Assembly (NCBI GenBank): GCA_947463285.1
Contig: CANHTV010000116.1
Location: 1 to 9,328, forward strand
DNA length: 9,328 bases
Origin: Verrucomicrobiaceae bacterium
GTDB lineage: Bacteria; Verrucomicrobiota; Verrucomicrobiia; Verrucomicrobiales; Verrucomicrobiaceae
Direction of reading: 5' to 3'
Shown here one piece after another: positions 1-5,736 of the stretch. The notes under the pieces are model-generated. The model worked only from the letters and a program-made list of their open reading frames with translations. It searched no databases and was not told the origin of the DNA. Position numbers and translations under genes: made by a program. The stretch's first letter is position 1. Each line of letters opens with the position of its first letter.

Positions 1-1
1 C

Positions 2-292
2 CAAGCCAACTACGCCTCCGCGAAAGCGGGCGTGCAGGCGATGATGCGCGTACTCAGTCGTGAGGCAGCCAGGAAGAACATCCGCGCCAATGCCATCGCC
101 CCAGGGGTGATCGATACCAGCATGGCGGCAACCATTCCTGAATCCGTGCGTGCCGAGATGCTCAAAAACGTCCCGCTTGCCCGCTTCGGCACGACGGAGG
201 AGGTCGCCAATGTCGTGCTCTTCCTCTGCTCGCCGCTCGCCAGTTACGTCACGGGTCAGACGATCGAGATCAATGGGGGCTGGAGAGGCTGA
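2..292 (+). CDS. SDR-family oxidoreductase, FabG-like (3' part only)
   Basis: C-terminal 96 residues of a short-chain dehydrogenase/reductase; the 5' end lies outside the window. The visible part starts QANYASAKAG and so carries the catalytic YxxxK motif (Y4 and K8 of the fragment) right at the window edge. After it come the family-typical NAIAPGVIDTSM segment (residues about 32-43), the PLARFGTTEEVANVVLFLCSP segment in two pieces, and the closing VTGQTIEINGG, which shapes the C-terminal strand. These are the features of classical SDRs of the 3-oxoacyl-ACP/3-hydroxyacyl-CoA type, which reduce a 3-keto group with NAD(P)H in the cytoplasm. The cofactor-binding TGxxxGxG region is missing from view, so NADH versus NADPH cannot be judged. 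It is followed after 1 nt by a small gene, and further on by a CoA transferase and a thiolase, which suggests an acyl-CoA substrate rather than dedicated fatty-acid synthesis. Family call is secure; substrate is inference. Confidence 0.9.
   Translation, partial: QANYASAKAGVQAMMRVLSREAARKNIRANAIAPGVIDTSMAATIPESVRAEMLKNVPLARFGTTEEVANVVLFLCSPLASYVTGQTIEINGGWRG
282..288 (+). promoter_or_regulatory. Shine-Dalgarno-like GGAGAGG for the 92-aa gene
   Basis: The purine run GGAGAGG lies inside the last codons of the SDR gene, 5 nt before the ATG at 294. It supports the start at 294 and suggests translational coupling with the SDR. It is the only convincing Shine-Dalgarno sequence in the window, although the bases are also constrained because they encode the SDR C-terminus (Gly-Trp-Arg-Gly). 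Confidence 0.5.
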
Positions 293-293
293 T

Positions 294-572
294 ATGAAAA
301 CTCCTGCACCAAAAAGGGCTGACTTTGAAAAGGCACTTTATACTCGTTTGATGGAAGCCACTGCCAATGGACAATCTGAGGTGCTTATTCGTGCTGGTGA
401 TCTTCACATGGAAGTTGGCTGTTATCCAAATGCAGGTTCTCATCGTATGCCAGTCTGCTGTTCCGTCATGCGTCAGATGATCAGTGCTCACGACGAAATC
501 GTTAAAAAGCCGCCTAGAGGCGATGGGGCTAGCTTGGTCATACGGTATCGTCTTCCTCGAAAGTTGATCTAG
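294..572 (+). CDS. Small conserved-looking protein of unknown function (92 aa)
   Basis: I cannot assign a function. The frame is open further upstream, but the ATG at 294 is preferred: it follows a Shine-Dalgarno-like run, begins 1 nt after the SDR stop, and avoids a 144-nt overlap. The product is soluble and basic, with no signal peptide or membrane segment. A variable N-terminus (about 1-27) is followed by a segment that looks constrained: VLIRAGDLHMEVG (residues about 30-42), then HRMPVCCSVMR with two adjacent cysteines, then a GDGASLVIRYRLPRK end that reads like a beta-strand. From memory, similar small hypothetical proteins (RAGdLH..VG.YP..HRMPVCC.VM...PP.G.GAsL.IRYrLPR) occur in many bacteria, some near HNH or restriction genes; I cannot verify that here. 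GC is about 47% by count, against about 60-65% in its neighbours, and codons such as ACT, CGT, GTT and AAA are frequent. That points to a gene acquired into the operon. Confidence 0.72.
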   Translation: MKTPAPKRADFEKALYTRLMEATANGQSEVLIRAGDLHMEVGCYPNAGSHRMPVCCSVMRQMISAHDEIVKKPPRGDGASLVIRYRLPRKLI

Positions 573-574
573 CC

Positions 575-2017
575 ATGCGCGCCCCAGCCATCATCGCCAC
601 TGCTGACGAAGCCATCGCCTCCATTCCTTCGGGAGCGACGGTGGCGGTGGGTGGGTTCGTGGGAGCGGGCCATCCTGAGATGCTGACTGCGGCGTTGGAG
701 CGGCGGTTTTTGGAAACCGGCACACCCAATGATCTCACGCTCTACTACTGCGCCGGGCAGGGAGATCGAGCGGAGCGTGGGCTCAACCACTTCGCCCATG
801 CAGGCTTGATCAAACGCGTCATCGGCGGCCACTGGAACCTCGCGCCGAAGCTTGGAACGCTGGCTTTGGCGAATGAGATCGAGGCTTACAACTTCCCGCA
901 AGGCGTTCTTAGCGTGTTGTTGCGCGAGATCGCGGCGAAGCGGCCTGGACTCATCACGCAGGTGGGACTCAACACCTTCATCGACCCGGCTCAATGCGGC
1001 GGCAGGATGAATGCACGCACCACGGAGACACTCGTCGAGCGAATCGAACTCGATGGCCAAACGTGGCTGCGCTACAAACCGGTGCCGATTCATGTCGGGC
1101 TCATTCGTGCAACCTATGCTGATAAACGCGGCAACCTCAGCATGGATAAAGAAGGCCTGATTGGCGAGGTGCTGCCCATTGCCCAAGCGGCGAAAAATCA
1201 CGGCGGCATCGTCATCGCGCAGGTCGAACGCATTGTGGATCAATTGCCAGATCCTAAGTCCGTGCGCGTGCCTGGCATCTTGGTGGATTACCTCGTCGTC
1301 AGCGGCGGAGTGCAGCACGACCAGACCTTTGGAGAGGCCTTCAATGAGGACTTCGTCAGCACCAGCGATGGCGGTTTCAAGCTGCCGACCATGCCAGAAT
1401 CCGAGCGCAAGGTCATCGGCACGCGAGCACTGCGGGAGATTCGTGAAGGCGATATCGTGAACCTTGGCATCGGCCTGCCAGAAAGTGTGGCCATGGTCGC
1501 CGCCGAGACGGGAAGGCTGGGTGAATTCACCCTCACCGTGGAAAGCGGCCCTATCGGCGGCGTGCCAGCTTCGGGGCTAAACTTTGGATGCAGCCACTTC
1601 CCTGAGGCCATCATCGACCAGCCATCGCAATTCGATTTCTACGACGGCGGCGGACTCGACATCGCCGTGCTCGGGGCGGTGGAAGTGGATGCGGAAGGCA
1701 GCGTGAATGTCACGAGCTTCGTGGATCGTTTTGCGGGCGTTGGTGGCTTCGTCAACATCGCCCAAAGCGCACGCCGACTCGTGTTTTGCAGCACGTTTCA
1801 AGCAAAAGGGCAGCCGAAGTTCGTGCGAAAGATCCAGCACGTTTGTTTCCATGGGCCGACGGGCTTTGCGCGTGGGCAGCAGGTGCTTTATGTCACCGAA
1901 CGTGCCGTCTTTGAGCTTACGGCTACCGGACTGCGGCTCATCGAGATCGCTGATGAGTATGATCTACAAACCGACATCCTCGATCAGATGGAATTCAAGC
2001 CCGCCGTGGCCCTTTGA
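575..2017 (+). CDS. Family I CoA transferase, fused alpha-beta (acyl-CoA:acetate/3-ketoacid type)
   Basis: Cytoplasmic CoA transferase (480 aa) that moves CoA between short-chain acyl-CoA and carboxylic acids through a glutamyl-CoA intermediate. Both halves are in one chain: the alpha-like half (about 1-265) opens with TVAVGGFVGAGHPE (residues 22-35) and contains AGQGDRAERGLNH and RVIGGHW; the beta-like half (about 268-480) begins SERKVIGTRALREI and contains NLGIGLPE. The catalytic glutamate is read as E323 in VESGPIGGVPASG, the form typical of the YdiF/propionate CoA-transferase group (COG4670) rather than the SCOT/AtoA form with ENGLLG. The chain is shorter than the usual 515-530 aa, mainly because a hairpin around residues 409-415 is cut down. 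The ATG at 575 fits the family N-terminus (TADEAIASIPSGATV) and lies 2 nt after the preceding stop, with no clear Shine-Dalgarno. The thiolase follows after 31 nt. Acetate, acetoacetate, propionate or butyrate are all possible substrates. Confidence 0.93.
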   Translation: MRAPAIIATADEAIASIPSGATVAVGGFVGAGHPEMLTAALERRFLETGTPNDLTLYYCAGQGDRAERGLNHFAHAGLIKRVIGGHWNLAPKLGTLALANEIEAYNFPQGVLSVLLREIAAKRPGLITQVGLNTFIDPAQCGGRMNARTTETLVERIELDGQTWLRYKPVPIHVGLIRATYADKRGNLSMDKEGLIGEVLPIAQAAKNHGGIVIAQVERIVDQLPDPKSVRVPGILVDYLVVSGGVQHDQTFGEAFNEDFVSTSDGGFKLPTMPESERKVIGTRALREIREGDIVNLGIGLPESVAMVAAETGRLGEFTLTVESGPIGGVPASGLNFGCSHFPEAIIDQPSQFDFYDGGGLDIAVLGAVEVDAEGSVNVTSFVDRFAGVGGFVNIAQSARRLVFCSTFQAKGQPKFVRKIQHVCFHGPTGFARGQQVLYVTERAVFELTATGLRLIEIADEYDLQTDILDQMEFKPAVAL

Positions 2018-2044
2018 CTGTATTGACCTTTTGACCGAATTGAA
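2014..2044 (+). repeat. Four phased TTGAC/TTGAA pentamers between CoA transferase and thiolase
   Basis: TTGAC occurs at 2014-2018, 2023-2027 and 2031-2035, with TTGAA at 2040-2044; steps are 9, 8 and 9 nt. The first copy includes the CoA transferase stop codon and the last ends 4 nt before the thiolase ATG, so the cluster fills the whole spacer. It also places a second in-frame TGA at 2024. It could be a protein-binding cluster or a low-complexity accident. No promoter boxes stand out. Confidence 0.35.
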
Positions 2045-2048
2045 GCTC

Positions 2049-3188
2049 ATGAATCCTGTTCACATTATTGAAGCCAGACGCTCTCCCATCGGCCGCTTTG
2101 GCGGTGGCCTGAAATCCATCAGCGCCACCGATCTCGGCTTTGCCATCGCCGATGCCGTGGTGCCTGCCGAGCTTCGTGAACACATTGGACAAGTCATTCT
2201 CGGCCAAGTGCTGCAAGCTGGCGCAGGCATGAATGTGGCACGGCAGGTGGGTTTGAAGCTCGACCTTCCTGAGCATGTGCCTGCCTACACGGTGAACATG
2301 GCCTGTGGCTCTTCGCTCAAAGCGGTGTCCCTTGGTGCGGATGCCATCCGCAGTGGCGAAAGTGATCTCGTGCTCGCAGGTGGCGTCGAGGTGATGAGCC
2401 GGGCACCGCATTATGTCATGGATGCTCGATGGGGAAAAAAGCTCGGTGATCTCTCGATGCAGGACGCTATGTTTGTCGATGGACTCAGCGATCCGCTGCT
2501 GAAGATCGGCATGGGTGAGACAGCGGAGCGCATCGCTGACAAGCACGGCATCACACGCCAGCAGCAGGATGAATTTACCGTGCTCAGTCAAAGCCGAGTC
2601 GCTGCAAGTCGTGACGCCTTTATCCGCGAGATCGTGCCTGTGGCCGAGGTCACGAGTGATGAACATCCACGCGCAGACACGACGCTCGATTCGCTCGCCA
2701 AACTGAAACCCGCCTTCCGCAAAAACGGAACTGTGACTCCCGGAAACTCATCCGGCATTAACGACGGAGCTGCGATGGTGCTGCTCGCCAGTGAAGCGGC
2801 GATGCAGAAGCACAGTCTGCAATCCAGAGCCCGCATCATTGCCACATCAGCAGTCGGTTGTGATCCTGCGGTCATGGGACTTGGCCCAGTAGGAGCCATC
2901 CAAAAGCTATGCACTATCACAGGCTGGAAGCTTGAAGAGGTCGATGCCATCGAGATCAATGAAGCCTTCGCCGTGCAGACGCTCGGTTGTGCTCGTGAGC
3001 TGTCACTCGACCTCGAAAAGCTCAATCAACGCGGCGGGGCCATCGCCCTCGGTCATCCCATCGGTGCCAGCGGGGCGCGTGTGCTCGTCACGCTGCTGCA
3101 TTTGATGGAAGACAAAGGCTACAAGCGCGGCATCGCCAGCCTTTGCATCGGAGGGGGCATGGGCATCGCGATGGCGTTGGAGCGATGA
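2049..3188 (+). CDS. Thiolase (acetyl-CoA C-acetyltransferase type)
   Basis: Cytoplasmic thiolase (379 aa), joining two acetyl-CoA to acetoacetyl-CoA or cleaving 3-ketoacyl-CoA with CoA. The N-terminus is typical (IIEARRSPIGRFGG). The acyl-accepting cysteine is C86 in NMACGSSLKAV, where most relatives have KVCGSG or KLCGSG. The other active-site elements are present: GMGETAERIA, NEAFA with N304, GHPIGASGAR with H336, and the second cysteine C366 in LCIGGGMG. It is slightly shorter than the usual 390-394 aa; a stretch near residues 36-45 (between the AIADAVVP helix and VILGQVLQAG) is trimmed. The frame is open upstream to 1707, but that part overlaps the CoA transferase and has no thiolase character, so the ATG at 2049 is chosen. 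It probably shares an mRNA with the CoA transferase. With that enzyme and the SDR it fits short-chain keto-acid or polyhydroxyalkanoate-type metabolism; direction is undetermined. Confidence 0.95.
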   Translation: MNPVHIIEARRSPIGRFGGGLKSISATDLGFAIADAVVPAELREHIGQVILGQVLQAGAGMNVARQVGLKLDLPEHVPAYTVNMACGSSLKAVSLGADAIRSGESDLVLAGGVEVMSRAPHYVMDARWGKKLGDLSMQDAMFVDGLSDPLLKIGMGETAERIADKHGITRQQQDEFTVLSQSRVAASRDAFIREIVPVAEVTSDEHPRADTTLDSLAKLKPAFRKNGTVTPGNSSGINDGAAMVLLASEAAMQKHSLQSRARIIATSAVGCDPAVMGLGPVGAIQKLCTITGWKLEEVDAIEINEAFAVQTLGCARELSLDLEKLNQRGGAIALGHPIGASGARVLVTLLHLMEDKGYKRGIASLCIGGGMGIAMALER

Positions 3189-3197
3189 TGGCAGCGC

Positions 3198-3650
3198 TCA
3201 CTCACGTGCACGCGAGTCCATCCAGATCGTGACTGGGCCGTCATTCGTTAGCGCCACCTGCATGTCGGCACCGAAGACACCGCGCTGCACGGGAGAACTC
3301 AGTTCCTTTTCCAGCGCAGCCATGAAGTGCTCATACATCGGCACGGCATGATCAGGCCGGGCTGCGCGGATGAAGCTGGGCCGGTTTCCCTTCTTCGTAC
3401 TGGCATGGAGGGTGAATTGACTCACCACCAGCACGCCACCGTTCACGTCCTTCACACACAGGTTCATCTTACCCTCAGCATCGCCGAAAATGCGCATCTG
3501 GGCGATCTTTCCCGCCAGCCACTCGGCATCTTCCGTGGTGTCTTCATGCTCGACTCCGAGCAGGACGACGAGGCCGTGGGTGATGGAGCCTACGACTTCA
3601 CCCGCAATGGAGACAGAGGCGTTTTGAGAGCGTTGGATCAGGGCGCGCAT
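3198..3650 (-). CDS. dtd: D-aminoacyl-tRNA deacylase
   Basis: A 150-aa protein of exactly the length usual for DTD. It hydrolyses the ester bond of D-aminoacyl-tRNAs, preventing D-amino acids from entering translation, and is known to act on glycine mischarged on tRNA-Ala. It works as a homodimer in the cytoplasm. The start MRALIQRSQNASVSIAGEVVG matches the family N-terminus. The first active-site motif SQFTL is at residues 77-81, followed by KKGNRPSF. The cross-subunit Gly-cisPro motif is at 136-141 (NDGPVT, with G138 and P139). The frame is open upstream to 3779 and would add 43 residues, but that extension is not part of the family, so the ATG at 3648-3650 is chosen. No Shine-Dalgarno precedes it; the upstream bases are pyrimidine-rich. 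It converges with the thiolase (9 nt between stops) and diverges from glyQS. Confidence 0.96.
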   Translation of the reverse strand: MRALIQRSQNASVSIAGEVVGSITHGLVVLLGVEHEDTTEDAEWLAGKIAQMRIFGDAEGKMNLCVKDVNGGVLVVSQFTLHASTKKGNRPSFIRAARPDHAVPMYEHFMAALEKELSSPVQRGVFGADMQVALTNDGPVTIWMDSRARE

Positions 3651-3784
3651 GGAGGCGGAGGATGTGCTGGCCTGCTCACATTGCCAGCTTTCCCTTGCGA
3701 AAAAGTACATCTCAGGCTCCTTAACTGCCCCTCTCGCCGGGGGCACTCCAGCCTTTCGGCCAACCCACACCCCATACATCAGCC
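3651..3784. promoter_or_regulatory. Divergent dtd/glyQS intergenic region
   Basis: This 134-nt spacer separates the divergent starts of dtd and glyQS and must hold the promoters of both, unless they are fed from elsewhere. No box pair is convincing: TTGCCA at 3681 with TACATC at 3706 has a 19-nt gap, and TTGCGA at 3695 with TTAACT at 3721 has a 20-nt gap. A short GC-rich hairpin lies at 3726-3745. Neither gene has a Shine-Dalgarno sequence. Confidence 0.5.
3726..3745. repeat. GC-rich hairpin upstream of glyQS
   Basis: TGCCCC at 3726-3731 is the exact reverse complement of GGGGCA at 3740-3745, with an 8-nt loop. It ends 39 nt before the glyQS ATG. It has no run of T after it, so it does not look like an intrinsic terminator; it could be a leader hairpin or an operator. 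Six base pairs in GC-rich DNA may also arise by chance. Confidence 0.35.
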
Positions 3785-5566
3785 ATGTCCACCGACCCCA
3801 AAGTATCCATCGCGCAAATGGAGAAGATCGTTTCTCTCTGCAAGCGCCGCGGCTTTATCTTTCAAAGCAGCGAGATCTACGGCGGCTGCGGCGGCATTTG
3901 GGACTACGGCCCGCTCGGGGCCGAGCTGAAGCGCAACCTGCGCACCGCCTGGTGGAACACCATGACCCGCGAGCGTGAGGACGTGCTCGGCCTCGATGCC
4001 TGCATCCTCATGAACCCCGCGATCTGGAAAGCCAGCGGCCACGTCGATACCTTCGCCGACCTCATGCGCGAGTGCTCGCTGACGAACAAACGCGTCCGAG
4101 CTGATCATGTCGATCCGCAGTCCGGCACCGTGCTGAAATACAGCGGTGCTCAGTCCCCCACCGGCTGGCGCTGGGATCGCACGATTACTGCGCTGACCAA
4201 AAGCGGCGAGCACATCGAAAGCTTCCGCAAACGCATTCGTGCTCTCATTGCCCAAAACGCCGGTGAAGCCGCTGGCAAGCCCGAGGAGATCGAGCTGCTG
4301 AACGAAGAGAAGATCGACACCGTGAATGGCAGTGTCGATTTCCATCCTGAAACCGGCGGCATCCTCGGGGAGGCGCGTCCTTTCAATCTCATGCTCAAGA
4401 CCTACCTCGGCCCCACCGCGACGGAGGCTGACGTCACCTACCTGCGCCCGGAAACCGCGCAGGCCATCTTTGCGCAGTTCAAGAACGTCTTCGACTCCAG
4501 TCGCGTGAAGGTGCCCTTCGGCATCGGCCAGATCGGCAAGGCCTTCCGCAACGAGGTTACGCCAAAGAATTTCACCTTCCGCAGCCGTGAGTTCGAGCAA
4601 ATGGAGCTCGAGTTCTTCATCAAGCCCGACGAAGCCGTCGACATCATCAGTGGCGAGGTCGCGAAGTGGCATGAAGGCGCGGATTTGAGCGAACCGCAGC
4701 CAAACTGGGGCTGGGAGCTCTGGCACCGCTACTGGGTCGATCAACGCACGAAATTCTATGAAGGCATCGGCCTCGGTGGCGTGCTGGAATACTACTGGCA
4801 GACGCCGGAGGACCTAGCCCACTACGCCCGTGCATGTGTGGACATCCTCTGCGAGTTCCCCTTTGGAACCGAAGAGCTGGAAGGCATCGCCGCCCGTGGC
4901 GACTTCGACCTCTCCGCGCATCAAAACGCCAGCGGCAAGACCCAGGAAGTCTTTGACGAAGAACTCAAAAACGCCGCCGCCAAGCTCACCGACGAGCAGA
5001 AGGAAGCCCTCATTCAGAAGCGTCTCGCCGCCGAAGCTGCGAAGACCAAGGGCCAGCCTCTGCCCGAAGCTGCCGTGCGTGCCTGGTTCGAGCGCCTCTT
5101 CAAAGGCAGTTACGTCCCCCACGTCATCGAGCCCTCCGCCGGTCTCGACCGCATGGCCCTGGCCGTCATCGCCAAAGCCTTTGAGGAGTCCGAGAAAGTC
5201 GATGAAAAGGGTAAGAAGGAAGTCCTCACCGTCCTCCGCTTCCACCCGCGCGTGGCCCCGATCAAAGTCGGCGTCTTCCCGCTGCTGAAGAACCGCCCTG
5301 AAATGGTCGCCAAAGCCCGTGAAGTTTATGCCTTGCTGAAGAAGCACATGAACTGCTTCTACGACGAGACCGCCAGCATCGGCCGCCGCTATGCCCGCCA
5401 GGACGAAGTCGGCACGCCCTTCGGCATCACCATCGACTTCGACACCCTCGGCGAAAAAGGCCCCGAACTCCTCGACACCGTCACCCTCCGCCACCGCGAC
5501 AGCGGCGAGCAAGAGCGTGTGAAGATCAGTGAGTTGCTCGGGAAGTTGCTGCCGTTGGTGTCGTAA
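3785..5566 (+). CDS. glyQS: Glycyl-tRNA synthetase, single-chain dimeric type
   Basis: Class II synthetase that charges tRNA-Gly with glycine; the alpha2 type shared with archaea, eukaryotes and many bacteria, not the alpha2-beta2 glyQ/glyS type. The N-terminus has GGIWDYGPLG (about residues 37-46). Motif 2 is GKAFRNEVTPKNFTFR starting at G251, with the ATP-contacting R255 and REFEQMELEFF from R268. The glycine pocket segment ELEGIAARGDFDL ends near residue 376. Motif 3 is EPSAGLDR, ending at R456. The C-terminal anticodon-binding domain begins around FHPRVAPIKVGVFPL and includes ASIGRRYARQDEVGTPFGI. At 593 aa it is longer than compact relatives such as the Thermus enzyme (about 506 aa). The extra length lies in a segment around residues 105-200, a short one after motif 2, and a charged helical insertion at about 387-437. 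The ATG at 3785 has no Shine-Dalgarno but fits the family start. Confidence 0.97.
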   Translation: MSTDPKVSIAQMEKIVSLCKRRGFIFQSSEIYGGCGGIWDYGPLGAELKRNLRTAWWNTMTREREDVLGLDACILMNPAIWKASGHVDTFADLMRECSLTNKRVRADHVDPQSGTVLKYSGAQSPTGWRWDRTITALTKSGEHIESFRKRIRALIAQNAGEAAGKPEEIELLNEEKIDTVNGSVDFHPETGGILGEARPFNLMLKTYLGPTATEADVTYLRPETAQAIFAQFKNVFDSSRVKVPFGIGQIGKAFRNEVTPKNFTFRSREFEQMELEFFIKPDEAVDIISGEVAKWHEGADLSEPQPNWGWELWHRYWVDQRTKFYEGIGLGGVLEYYWQTPEDLAHYARACVDILCEFPFGTEELEGIAARGDFDLSAHQNASGKTQEVFDEELKNAAAKLTDEQKEALIQKRLAAEAAKTKGQPLPEAAVRAWFERLFKGSYVPHVIEPSAGLDRMALAVIAKAFEESEKVDEKGKKEVLTVLRFHPRVAPIKVGVFPLLKNRPEMVAKAREVYALLKKHMNCFYDETASIGRRYARQDEVGTPFGITIDFDTLGEKGPELLDTVTLRHRDSGEQERVKISELLGKLLPLVS

Positions 5567-5584
5567 CCGTAGCATTCAATTGTG

Positions 5585-5650
5585 CGAGTCGGAGGCTCGA
5601 AAGATGTTAGCCGTTGGTGCAACCACCGGACTTTCGAGCATCCCTCCTCG
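5585..5650. repeat. Structured inverted repeat in the glyQS/dnaE convergent spacer
   Basis: GCTCGAAAG at 5595-5603 is a perfect 9-nt inverted repeat of CTTTCGAGC at 5631-5639. Nested inside, 5611-5618 pairs with 5622-5629 (7 of 8 pairs) around a GCA loop, leaving ATGTTAG (5604-5610) as a one-sided bulge. Outside, GGAG (5591-5594) can pair with CTCC (5644-5647), and CGAG at 5585-5588 with CTCG at 5647-5650, these two being alternatives at one base. There is no T-run on either strand, so a simple intrinsic terminator is not supported, though a bidirectional 3'-end structure is possible. It looks more like a dispersed palindromic element. Its GCCGTTGGTG (5610-5619) also occurs at the glyQS 3' end (5551-5560). 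The rest of the 148-nt spacer shows no gene. Confidence 0.6.
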
Positions 5651-5711
5651 TTCTAAACATCGTGCCATGTCTGGGCGCTAGAAGTGAGCGGTCATCTCCC
5701 TGACTTCCCCT

Positions 5712-5736
5712 TCATCAAAGCCAGATCATCAAAGCC
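5712..5736 (-). repeat. 11-nt direct repeat (14-nt period) at the dnaE stop codon
   Basis: Read on the - strand, GGCTTTGATGA occurs twice with TCT between, giving a 14-nt period. The first copy encodes A-L-M in the dnaE frame. The second copy, shifted because 14 is not a multiple of three, encodes part of W, L and the TGA stop. This looks like a recent tandem duplication that set the present C-terminus. Confidence 0.7.

Noticed and set aside
150..293. Upstream extension of the 92-aa gene
   Set aside because: It overlaps the SDR gene and is Arg/Ser-rich shadow sequence; the ATG at 294 has a Shine-Dalgarno-like run.
569..1318. 249-aa open frame antisense to the CoA transferase
   Set aside because: No recognisable motif; a mirror of the coding bias of the CoA transferase.
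1707..2048. Upstream extension of the thiolase frame
   Set aside because: It overlaps the CoA transferase in another frame and is Ser/Arg-rich; the ATG at 2049 gives the family N-terminus.
3201..3216. Imperfect 16-nt palindrome CTCACGTGCACGCGAG at the dtd 3' end, considered as a terminator
   Set aside because: It has no loop and no T-run, and the bases encode the dtd C-terminus; it is probably coincidental.
3651..3779. 43-residue N-terminal extension of DTD
   Set aside because: Not found in the family; the protein aligns from MRALIQR at 3650.
3779..4744. 321-aa open frame antisense to glyQS (and a similar one at 4814-5575)
   Set aside because: Antisense to a strongly supported synthetase; Ala/Glu/Gly-rich composition typical of shadow frames.
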